Of a stretch of DNA of 64,000 nt, positions 1 through 6,344 are shown piece by piece; within the stretch, counting starts at the first letter, position 1, and each line of letters starts with the position of its first letter. The stretch is from an uncultured Flavobacteriaceae bacterium (lineage in GTDB: Bacteria > Bacteroidota > Bacteroidia > Flavobacteriales > Flavobacteriaceae). The stretch is from positions 62,001 to 126,000 of the forward strand of contig CANLXN010000001.1 of the NCBI GenBank assembly GCA_947495135.1, in the 5' to 3' direction. The notes below the pieces were generated by a model. It saw only the letters and a list, made by a program, of their open reading frames with translations, was not told the DNA's origin and searched no databases. A program made the translations under genes and the position numbers.

Positions 1-419
1 CTAAAAACATGTTCAAACTCTTGGCCAAGATAGATATTGAAAGCGATGATCCAGAAGTTCGAGAATATATGGAAATGGTAAACAGTCTAGACAACATTAA
101 GGTGTTTATGACCGAGAATGAAAGTGTAGGAGTTAGAATGAAGACAGACGTTCAGAAATACGTCTCGGCCTCCAAAGGTTTGGAAGAGTTGATGCGCGTA
201 AAAGACGACGGAAAAAATGTAAAGTTTTATTCGAAAGAAGGGAAGGATGAGAATCACGTGAGTGAGTTGCTTATGTTTTTAGATGGAGAGATGGACGGGA
301 AAGAAGGTACGGTTGTGATGAGTATCACAGGAAATATCGATTTAAAGCAAATTTCGAAACTTACAAAAGAGCTCAATGTTCCTGGAAGCGATGAGTTGAA
401 AAACGTTAAGAAGAACTAA
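1..419 (+). CDS. DUF4252 family protein, 5' end cut by window
   Basis: The frame is open to the window edge, so this is the C-terminal part of a protein; the methionine at base 9 is probably internal because DUF4252 proteins usually carry a signal peptide and about 40 more residues. What is visible is a mixed, lysine/glutamate-rich fold ending in a segment like ITGNIDLKQISKLTK, a pattern shared with the next gene (VLKLMNSIERGDLDVSKLS). It lies one base from the following DUF4252 gene, so the two are co-transcribed. DUF4252 proteins are Bacteroidota envelope proteins of unknown function. Family assignment is by overall resemblance and by pairing with the next gene. Confidence 0.75.
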   Translation, partial: KNMFKLLAKIDIESDDPEVREYMEMVNSLDNIKVFMTENESVGVRMKTDVQKYVSASKGLEELMRVKDDGKNVKFYSKEGKDENHVSELLMFLDGEMDGKEGTVVMSITGNIDLKQISKLTKELNVPGSDELKNVKKN

Positions 420-420
420 A

Positions 421-969
421 ATGACAGCTATTCTAAAATACATAACCGCCCTTGTTCTTGCAGCCATGTCATTAGTGAGTTGCAATACAGATCCATCACT
501 GCAAAAGTATTTAGTAGATAAGCAGGAAGACGACCGTTACTTAAAAATTGATTTGGCTACCAGCCTGTTAGAGAGTAACGATGCCAACTTAACTGACGAT
601 GAACGAGACATTCTCAAAACTGTTAAGAAAGTAAACGTAGTTGCTTATCCGCTTAAAGATACAGATTTAAGTGAATACGAAACGGAGAAAGCCGAAGTGA
701 AAAAAATCATTGGACAAGAGAAGTACAAAACGCTCACGACCATGAAATCTGGGAATATGAATTTTACCTTAAAATACTTAGGTGAAGAAGAAGCGATCGA
801 TGAGGTCATTGTTTTTGCCAGTGATAATGAAAAAGGATTTGGAGTTTTTAGATTACTCTGTGACGATATGCGCCCAGATCAGGTTCTAAAACTGATGAAT
901 TCTATTGAAAGAGGAGACTTGGATGTTTCTAAACTCTCTGGAATAGGAGATATTTTTCAGGAAATGTAA
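421..969 (+). CDS. DUF4252 family lipoprotein
   Basis: This is a 182-residue protein with a lipoprotein signal peptide: a charged start, a hydrophobic core and a lipobox ending LVSC at about residue 21, so it should be anchored in the inner or outer membrane. The mature part is acidic and resembles the preceding protein, most clearly in the C-terminal third where both have a D-Q/E-x-x-K-L-M/T-x-x-I-x-x-G-D-L-like stretch. The gene starts one base after the previous stop and is followed by a strong terminator, so it ends this transcription unit. Function is unknown. Two tandem DUF4252 genes are a common arrangement in flavobacteria. Confidence 0.8.
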   Translation: MTAILKYITALVLAAMSLVSCNTDPSLQKYLVDKQEDDRYLKIDLATSLLESNDANLTDDERDILKTVKKVNVVAYPLKDTDLSEYETEKAEVKKIIGQEKYKTLTTMKSGNMNFTLKYLGEEEAIDEVIVFASDNEKGFGVFRLLCDDMRPDQVLKLMNSIERGDLDVSKLSGIGDIFQEM

Positions 970-992
970 AAATATTTTATAATATAATTTGT

Positions 993-1021
993 AAAAGCCT
1001 CATTATGTGAGGCTTTTGCAT
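993..1021 (+). terminator. Rho-independent terminator after the DUF4252 pair
   Basis: A 10-bp perfect stem (AAAAGCCTCA with TGAGGCTTTT) closes a five-base loop and lies 24 bases after the stop codon. The 3' arm ends in four T's, then GCATTTT. Confidence 0.85.
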
Positions 1022-1139
1022 TTTAGTATGTGAACCCCATTCATTTTGTAGACTTTTATTTGGGAAAACCAGATATTATTTATAGTTTCACTTAACAAAC
1101 CTGATGGAACAATATTTTCCCCAGTGAAAATTTTTTCCT

Positions 1140-1224
1140 ATTTCCAGTCCAGAGACCCCTAAATACTAAAGGGATAGGTAGAGAAATTAAAAAGCCTTGG
1201 CGCCAACCTGCCAAGGCTTTTTTG
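1140..1224 (+). ncRNA. Structured RNA element, copy 1, with own terminator
   Basis: This is the first of two copies of one element in the 509-base gene-free stretch between 969 and 1479. The conserved core reads CCAGTCCAGAGACCCCTA, then a variable loop, then AAAGGGATAGGT. It folds as ACC/GGT stacked on CCT/AGG with a one-sided GATA bulge. An outer ATTTC/GAAAT stem closes it (1140-1144 with 1183-1187). Directly after it is a 10-bp terminator hairpin (AAAGCCTTGG at 1191-1200 with CCAAGGCTTT at 1211-1220) and a T run. No open reading frame fits. It resembles the kind of element catalogued as flavobacterial structured RNAs (for example Flavo-1 or 6S-Flavo), but family membership has not been tested. 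The rest of the gap holds no other recognisable feature. Confidence 0.7.
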
Positions 1225-1377
1225 TTGAACTTATTTTACAAAATGAAGTTGTTGGTGGGGAAAAGAAAACGGTTAACCGAAAACCCTCGTTTTTCGTTTT
1301 TATTTATCGTTTTTGGCTCGTAAATTGAATTAACATTTAAAGTAGGTTGACTTACTACCCAAATAGAGTAAACCGCG

Positions 1378-1460
1378 TCTTTCCAGTCCAGAGACCCCTA
1401 TGTGTAAAGGGATAGGTGGTGAAAGAGTAAGGCCTCAGGAGAAATCTTGGGGCCTTTTTT
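1378..1460 (+). ncRNA. Structured RNA element, copy 2, with own terminator
   Basis: This second copy lies 238 bases downstream of the first. The core is nearly identical (CCAGTCCAGAGACCCCTA and AAAGGGATAGGT), while the apical loop differs in sequence and length. The outer stem is TCTTTC/GAAAGA (1378-1383 with 1421-1426). Compared with copy 1, one outer A-T pair has become C-G, a compensatory change that supports pairing in the RNA. It is followed by a 12-bp terminator hairpin with a GAAA loop (1429-1440 with 1445-1456) and TTTT. The terminator ends 19 bases before the stop codon of the convergent purB. The strand is set by the T runs. Function is unknown; a small RNA or the 3' part of one is most likely. 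Confidence 0.7.
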
Positions 1461-1478
1461 ATCATTCTACAATATGGT

Positions 1479-2822
1479 CTAGATTCCGGTATAGTTACTA
1501 GGCGTAATAACTCTCATTTCTGCTTTTATCTCTTCCGAAATATCCAGCGTTTCGATGAAGTTTGCCATGGATTTCTGTGTGATTGCTTCATTAGTTCGGG
1601 TCAATCCTTTAAGCGCTTCGTAGGGATTTGGATAGGCTTCTCGTCTCAGAATGGTCTGAATGGCTTCAGCAACCACAGCCCAGTTGTTTTCCAGATCTTC
1701 CGCAAATTTAGATTCATTCAATAATAATTTGTTAAGACCTTTCATAGTAGACTGAATAGCAATCATTGTATGTCCAATAGGCACTCCAATATTTCGCAAT
1801 ACCGTGCTGTCGGTTAGATCGCGTTGAAGTCTACTTACGGGCAACTTAGACGAAAGATGCTCAAAGATTGCGTTGGCAATTCCGAGGTTTCCTTCACTGT
1901 TCTCGAAGTCTATCGGATTTACCTTATGAGGCATTGCACTAGACCCTACCTCTCCCTTTTTGATCTTTTGCTTAAAGTAATCCATAGACACATAGGTCCA
2001 GATATCACGATCTAAGTCGATTAAAATGGTATTAATTCGTTTCATACAATCAAACAGCGCTGCCATATGGTCGTAATGTTCAATTTGAGTAGTTGGGAAC
2101 GAGTGGTGTAAAAACAGTTTTTCCTGTACAAAATTACTTCCAAATTCTTTCCAGTCGATGTTAGGATATGCTACTTTGTGTGCATTAAAATTACCCGTGG
2201 CACCTCCAAACTTTGCTGCACTTTTAATATCGTTTAACAAATCGAATTGTTCTTCTATACGAACTACAAAAACTTGGATCTCCTTTCCCAATCGGGTAGG
2301 AGAGGCGGGTTGGCCATGTGTGCGCGCAAGCATTGGAATATTTGCCCACTCAGAAGCTAGTGCCTTTAGTTTGTCTTTTAATTCTAATATCCCAGGAACG
2401 TATACTTCGTTCATCGCCTCCTTAAGTGAAAGTGGAATAGCGGTATTATTAATGTCTTGTGAAGTAAGACCAAAATGGATAAACTCCTTGTATTTCTCAA
2501 GTCCCAATCCGTCAAATTTTTCTTTGATGAAATACTCAACTGCTTTAACGTCGTGATTGGTTATTTTTTCCGTGTTTTTGATGTGAAGAGCATCCTCTGT
2601 AGAGAAATCGGTATAAAGCTTTCTCAATGTTGGGAAGAGCGAAGTATCAAAGTCGCTTAATTGCGGTAACGGAATTTCTACCAAAGCGATAAAATATTCA
2701 ATTTCTACCTGTACTCTATATTTAATAAGAGCTTCTTCAGAAAAAAAAGGAATCAATCCTGAAGTTTTGGAAGCGTAACGCCCGTCAATGGGAGAAATCG
2801 CTTGTAATGCAGTATTCGACAT
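1479..2822 (-). CDS. purB: Adenylosuccinate lyase
   Basis: PurB cleaves SAICAR to AICAR and adenylosuccinate to AMP, releasing fumarate both times, in cytosolic purine synthesis. The 447-residue length is usual. The N-terminus SPIDGRYASK is typical of the family, TRLGKE-type and THGQPASPT motifs lie near residues 168-176, and the fumarase/ASL superfamily signature GSSAMPHKVNPIDFEN lies at about 293-308 with the catalytic serine loop. A Bacteroidota -7 box lies just upstream. The next gene on the same strand codes for a helical protein often found after purB in flavobacteria, although here that gene lies upstream of purB in the direction of transcription. Confidence 0.97.
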   Translation of the reverse strand: MSNTALQAISPIDGRYASKTSGLIPFFSEEALIKYRVQVEIEYFIALVEIPLPQLSDFDTSLFPTLRKLYTDFSTEDALHIKNTEKITNHDVKAVEYFIKEKFDGLGLEKYKEFIHFGLTSQDINNTAIPLSLKEAMNEVYVPGILELKDKLKALASEWANIPMLARTHGQPASPTRLGKEIQVFVVRIEEQFDLLNDIKSAAKFGGATGNFNAHKVAYPNIDWKEFGSNFVQEKLFLHHSFPTTQIEHYDHMAALFDCMKRINTILIDLDRDIWTYVSMDYFKQKIKKGEVGSSAMPHKVNPIDFENSEGNLGIANAIFEHLSSKLPVSRLQRDLTDSTVLRNIGVPIGHTMIAIQSTMKGLNKLLLNESKFAEDLENNWAVVAEAIQTILRREAYPNPYEALKGLTRTNEAITQKSMANFIETLDISEEIKAEMRVITPSNYTGI

Positions 2823-2842
2823 GGCTGTATTTTTAGAAGGGG

Positions 2843-2850
2843 CAAAGATA
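2843..2850 (-). promoter_or_regulatory. Bacteroidota -7 box for purB
   Basis: On the minus strand this reads TATCTTTG, a perfect TAnnTTTG box, 20 bases before the purB start codon. No clear TTG was found at the usual upstream spacing, so the assignment rests on the -7 box alone. Confidence 0.5.
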
Positions 2851-2921
2851 GGCTTTTTAAGTCGTTAATGGAGACTTCAAAATTTAGAATTAAGGAGTGC
2901 ATTTAAAACACAGGTCATCGA

Positions 2922-3500
2922 TCAACGTTTACTATTAATCTTCGCTATTTCTTTTAAAACCCATCGGCCTCTGGCTTTATAAGCTGCGCTGGATTGATGA
3001 CTATTCTCCATTACAATTTGCTGAAGTTCTGGGTGGATCCAAAGGTATTCCCTCCCTAGGTAGCACAATGCGGTCATTGCTCTTACTTGACAGGCTACTT
3101 TTTGATCGCTAATGAGCCAGTCAAAGCACAGTTCGGTCATTATTTTTTTATGTTTTTCTGAAAGTTTCTCTGCAAGTACCCGATTCTTATTCTTGTAGAT
3201 TTCGATCATAAGTAACTCACAGATGTGCGAAAAGGGTCTCAAGGATTGATGTTTTTTTATCAAGTGCAGCTTTCCGAAGAAACTATCCAAATACGGATAA
3301 AGCAACCCGAGGTCTTCTAAACAAACAAATTCTAAAACCCAGGCAGCTTTGTGCGAAATAGCTGTTTGTTCTTTGTCAAAACAATACGCCAATAACTCTT
3401 CAAAGGCATGCGGATTTGCAAGTACCCAATGTGCAGCGTTCAATCTATTCTTGCGATAGGCCTTTGCGTAATTAATTTGTTCGTACAATTGGGTCGACAT
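2922..3500 (-). CDS. HEAT-like helical protein next to purB
   Basis: This 192-residue, cysteine- and leucine-rich protein is predicted to be nearly all helical. Repeating segments such as KAAWVLEFVCLEDLGLLYP and VRAMTALCYLGREYLWI resemble HEAT/ARM solenoid helices. There is no signal peptide, so it should be cytosolic. In databases such flavobacterial proteins are often mislabelled adenylosuccinate lyase because they sit beside purB. No lyase signature is present, so that name should not be used. It lies 99 bases from the purB start on the same strand, and the purB promoter lies in that gap, so co-transcription is possible but not required. Function is unknown. Confidence 0.7.
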   Translation of the reverse strand: MSTQLYEQINYAKAYRKNRLNAAHWVLANPHAFEELLAYCFDKEQTAISHKAAWVLEFVCLEDLGLLYPYLDSFFGKLHLIKKHQSLRPFSHICELLMIEIYKNKNRVLAEKLSEKHKKIMTELCFDWLISDQKVACQVRAMTALCYLGREYLWIHPELQQIVMENSHQSSAAYKARGRWVLKEIAKINSKR

Positions 3501-3552
3501 GGTAATGTTGGTTGATGGTTTTTTTAGTTATTGGTAGCCAGTAAATAAAATT

Positions 3553-4239
3553 TCACTTCTTATGTCTAACATTTAATTCCTCAATGACCATTGGCACTCC
3601 TACCGTCGCTTTCTCCGAAAAAACGGTAATTCTGTTAGACGAGTTCATGGAGGGCTTAGGGTCTACGAAATAAGCTTTTGCATCTTCTGAAGCATATTGA
3701 ATAAGGCTAGCCGCAGGATACACTTGCATGGAGGTTCCTACTATTATAATTACATCTGCAACCTGAACTAAATTGATGGCTACATCCATCATGGGTACGG
3801 CTTCTCCAAACCAAACAATGTGTGGTCTTAACTGAGAATTGTGTTTACAGAAATCACCCACAAGAAGGTCTTTTCGCCAGTCCATTATTAAATCCTCGTC
3901 AAATGAACTACGCGCTTTTAAAAGTTCCCCGTGCAAATGAACTACTCTGGTGCTGCCTGCTCGCTCATGTAGATCGTCTACATTCTGTGTGATAATAACT
4001 ACTTCATGATCTTTTTCCAATTGTGCCAATGCCTTGTGAGCAAGATTAGGTTCCACCTCCAAAAGCTGCCTGCGTCTTTGGTTGTAAAAATCGAGCACCA
4101 ATTCTGGGTTCCGTTTGTATCCTTGAGGAGAGGCGACCTCCATCACATCGTGCCCTTCCCAAAGACCATCACTGTCCCTAAAAGTATTGATTCCGCTTTC
4201 TTGACTAATCCCTGCTCCCGTTAGAACTGCTATTTTCAT
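3553..4239 (-). CDS. cobB: Sir2-family NAD-dependent protein deacylase (class III, no zinc site)
   Basis: This 228-residue sirtuin uses NAD+ to remove acyl groups from protein lysines in the cytosol. The NAD-binding motifs GAGISQESGINTFR (8-21) and TQNVDDLHERAG (84-95) and the catalytic histidine in HLHGEL (H103) are intact. Tyr52 and Arg55 form the YxxR pair that in class III sirtuins such as SIRT5 and CobB selects succinyl or malonyl lysine. The segment that normally holds four zinc-binding cysteines (about 105-140) has only one cysteine, C131, so the zinc ribbon is lost. The gene lies 52 bases upstream of the HEAT-like gene on the same strand. Confidence 0.9.
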   Translation of the reverse strand: MKIAVLTGAGISQESGINTFRDSDGLWEGHDVMEVASPQGYKRNPELVLDFYNQRRRQLLEVEPNLAHKALAQLEKDHEVVIITQNVDDLHERAGSTRVVHLHGELLKARSSFDEDLIMDWRKDLLVGDFCKHNSQLRPHIVWFGEAVPMMDVAINLVQVADVIIIVGTSMQVYPAASLIQYASEDAKAYFVDPKPSMNSSNRITVFSEKATVGVPMVIEELNVRHKK

Positions 4240-4419
4240 GGTGTTTTATTGAGATACTAATATATTTAAAAAATGTTAGTTTGATGGATGGTTGATGGCC
4301 GATTGAAAAATGGGCGAACGGAAAAAATAGAGCGGTCATCCACAGAAGAAATTCAAAAAATTGCTTGTCTCTTGTCGCAAATTTCACATCTAATTTTATC
4401 TTAGCAAAAAATAGAACCA

Positions 4420-5079
4420 TTGGATCTGCAACTTCTTGATCATCTCGTTTCTTTTCTTACAGACCGTAGGCAACATTTATTTAAAAAAGTGCTGAGCGAA
4501 CGCACACGTCATTTTACAGTGGTTACCGAAGATGTCTATCAGTTACACAACACTAGCGCCGTAATGCGCAGCTGCGATGTGTTTGGAATCCAGGATTTAC
4601 ATGTAATTGAAGAGCGTTTAGGTAAGAAAATGGATAGGGAGATTGCGATGGGAGCCCAGAAATGGGTAGATATTTACAGGCATAAAAACGTCGATAATTG
4701 TGTGACTAAATTGAGGCAGGAAGGTTACCAAATTATCGCAACCACTCCACACAACGATTCTCAGTTATTACACGACTTTGACGTAACTCAAAAGGCGGCT
4801 TTTTTCTTTGGTACGGAGCGCGACGGACTGAGTGAGGAAGTGATAAAAAATGCCGACGGATTTCTGAAGATTCCCATGTATGGTTTTACTGAAAGTTTAA
4901 ATATTTCGGTGTCGGCAGCAATTATACTTCAGCGGGTGGTCACTAAGTTGAAACAGAGTGAGGTGGATTGGCAACTTTCAGAAGAAGAAAAACAAGTACT
5001 TACTATGGAATGGACCAAGAAAACGATTAAAAGCGCAGACGAGATTATTGAGCGATTTTATGAAGAGAAAAAGAAATAA
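4420..5079 (+). CDS. trmH: tRNA 2'-O-methyltransferase, TrmH family
   Basis: This SPOUT-class enzyme should transfer a methyl group from S-adenosylmethionine to a ribose 2'-OH of tRNA, most likely Gm18. The three SpoU/TrmH motifs are all visible: NTSAVMRSCDVFG near residue 45, FFGTERDGLS near 130, and SLNISVSAAI near 160, which forms the knotted cofactor site. At 219 residues it matches TrmH rather than the longer RlmB group, which has an extra N-terminal domain. The start is TTG; no ATG that preserves motif 1 lies upstream in frame. The gene faces away from the sirtuin gene across about 180 bases. Target base is inferred from the family. Confidence 0.9.
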   Translation: MDLQLLDHLVSFLTDRRQHLFKKVLSERTRHFTVVTEDVYQLHNTSAVMRSCDVFGIQDLHVIEERLGKKMDREIAMGAQKWVDIYRHKNVDNCVTKLRQEGYQIIATTPHNDSQLLHDFDVTQKAAFFFGTERDGLSEEVIKNADGFLKIPMYGFTESLNISVSAAIILQRVVTKLKQSEVDWQLSEEEKQVLTMEWTKKTIKSADEIIERFYEEKKK

Positions 5080-5111
5080 CGCAAAAGTAGTAACTACAAA
5101 AACTTAGATTT

Positions 5112-5486
5112 ATGAAAACAAACCCAATTAGCTGGATAGAAATTCCGGTAACCAATATGGACCGGGCAAAAGTTTTTTACGAAAAGACGTTCGATTTTGA
5201 AATCAAAGTAATGGATTTTGGAGGAACAAAAATGGGCTGGTTCCCTAATGCCGGAGCAGCTTACGGAGCAACTGGGACGCTTATACAGCAGGAGAGTTAT
5301 GTGCCAAGTTATGAGGGATCTGTGGTTTATTTTTCTTCGGAAGACGTTCAAATAGAATTGGACCGAATAGAGGCCGCAGGAGGCAAAGTGCTTCAAGGGA
5401 AAACACAAATCTCTCCAGAACATGGATTTATGGGGCTTTTCGAAGACAGTGAAGGGAATAGAATCGCTTTGCATTCAGATAAATAA
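5112..5486 (+). CDS. VOC family (glyoxalase/bleomycin-resistance fold) protein
   Basis: This 124-residue cytosolic protein has one vicinal-oxygen-chelate module pair: the N-terminal ISWIEIPVTNMDRAKVFYEK segment and a C-terminal EHGFMGLFEDSEGNRIALH segment are the usual beta-alpha-beta-beta-beta halves. VOC proteins act as small metal-dependent enzymes or binding proteins; the substrate cannot be told from sequence. The gene follows trmH by 32 bases on the same strand, so the two may share a transcript, and is followed by a spacer and rdgB. Confidence 0.85.
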   Translation: MKTNPISWIEIPVTNMDRAKVFYEKTFDFEIKVMDFGGTKMGWFPNAGAAYGATGTLIQQESYVPSYEGSVVYFSSEDVQIELDRIEAAGGKVLQGKTQISPEHGFMGLFEDSEGNRIALHSDK

Positions 5487-5520
5487 GTGATTGGTTGGAA
5501 GTTTTTAAACGAAAAAATCA

Positions 5521-5544
5521 TCTCACATCTCACATCTAACATCT
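5521..5544 (+). repeat. Short-period CATCT-type spacer before rdgB
   Basis: A degenerate tandem of CACATCT/AACATCT units lies just before the rdgB start codon. A similar tract lies immediately before the gene at 27023 (about 26996-27017), and a weaker one at 6178-6192. These tracts are always intergenic. They look like drifting low-complexity spacers, not binding sites, but the recurrence just upstream of start codons is notable. Confidence 0.5.
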
Positions 5545-5550
5545 ATAAAA

Positions 5551-6126
5551 ATGAAATTAGTCTTTGCAACTCACAATCAGAATAAATTCAAAGAGGTGCA
5601 AGCCTTGGTGCCAGATTACATCGAGTTATTAAGCTTAACCGATATTAATTGCCACGACGACATTCCCGAAACGGAACCCACCATAGAAGGAAATGCCAAG
5701 TTAAAAGCAGATTATGTGCGAGAACATTACAATCTTAATTGTTTTGCAGACGATACTGGGCTAGAAGTAACTGCTTTAAATGGAGCTCCTGGGGTTTACA
5801 GTGCGCGTTATGCTGGGCCAGAGAACAATGCAGATGCCAATATGAAAAAGCTCCTTCAAAGTTTAGAAGGGATGGAAGACCGTTCTGCTCAGTTTAAGAC
5901 CGTTATCGCGCTTTCGTTGGATACTTCGGAAATGTTATTTACCGGAATTTGCAAAGGAGAAATTATACATGCAACCAAAGGAGAAAAAGGATTTGGCTAC
6001 GACCCTATCTTTCAACCCAAAGGATACGATCAAACCTTCGCCGAGATCTCTTCCGAAGAAAAAGGAAGGATAAGCCATAGAGGAAAGGCGATTCAGTTGT
6101 TGTTAGCCTATTTAAGAGGTGATTAG
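5551..6126 (+). CDS. rdgB: dITP/XTP pyrophosphatase (RdgB/HAM1 family)
   Basis: The enzyme hydrolyses non-canonical purine nucleotides (dITP, ITP, XTP) to monophosphate and pyrophosphate, which keeps them out of DNA and RNA. The 191-residue length is standard. Family motifs are present: THNQNKFKE at the N-terminus, FADDTGLEV near residue 67, SARYAG near 86, GFGYDPIF near 147 and SHRGKA near 176. ATG follows the CATCT-type spacer. The gene is followed by about 220 bases that hold the helicase promoter and leader. Confidence 0.96.
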   Translation: MKLVFATHNQNKFKEVQALVPDYIELLSLTDINCHDDIPETEPTIEGNAKLKADYVREHYNLNCFADDTGLEVTALNGAPGVYSARYAGPENNADANMKKLLQSLEGMEDRSAQFKTVIALSLDTSEMLFTGICKGEIIHATKGEKGFGYDPIFQPKGYDQTFAEISSEEKGRISHRGKAIQLLLAYLRGD

Positions 6127-6218
6127 TGATCGGTAATTTTTAAATCAGCGTATTGACAGATTTATCATGCGGCTCAAATCTAACATTTCACGCTAAACTA
6201 CTATTCACGCATAACATA

Positions 6219-6248
6219 TTGCTACTTTGGAAAAAAGAAGTACATTTG
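6219..6248 (+). promoter_or_regulatory. Bacteroidota promoter for the DEAD-box helicase
   Basis: TTG (6219-6221), 19 bases and TACATTTG (6241-6248) match the Bacteroidota -33/-7 pattern exactly. Transcription should begin near 6254 and leave a leader of about 90 bases before the helicase start codon, long for this window. Confidence 0.75.
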
Positions 6249-6294
6249 CACGAAATTCCTCAGGGTGAGGATGTGTTGAAATAGGACAGTAGGG

Positions 6295-6336
6295 TTTAAT
6301 CGTCGTCGTCTTAGAATCAGCACTATAACGATTAAA
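6295..6336 (+). promoter_or_regulatory. Leader hairpin just before the helicase start
   Basis: A 9-bp perfect inverted repeat (TTTAATCGT at 6295-6303 and ACGATTAAA at 6328-6336) lies in the long leader; its 3' arm ends eight bases before the ATG at 6345. The 24-base loop contains a CGTCGTCGTC run. Pairing would fold the ribosome-binding region. DEAD-box helicases of the CsdA/DeaD type are often controlled through long structured leaders, so autoregulation or cold response is plausible but inferred. Confidence 0.5.
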
Positions 6337-6344
6337 TTATTTAA

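Noticed and set aside
1140-1460. CRISPR or tandem direct repeat array
   Set aside because: There are only two copies, 238 bases apart, with internal pairing and terminators, so a small RNA pair fits better. No cas gene was seen.
2158-2556. 132-residue frame antisense to purB
   Set aside because: The minus-strand purB is certain across this region; the antisense frame has no family resemblance.
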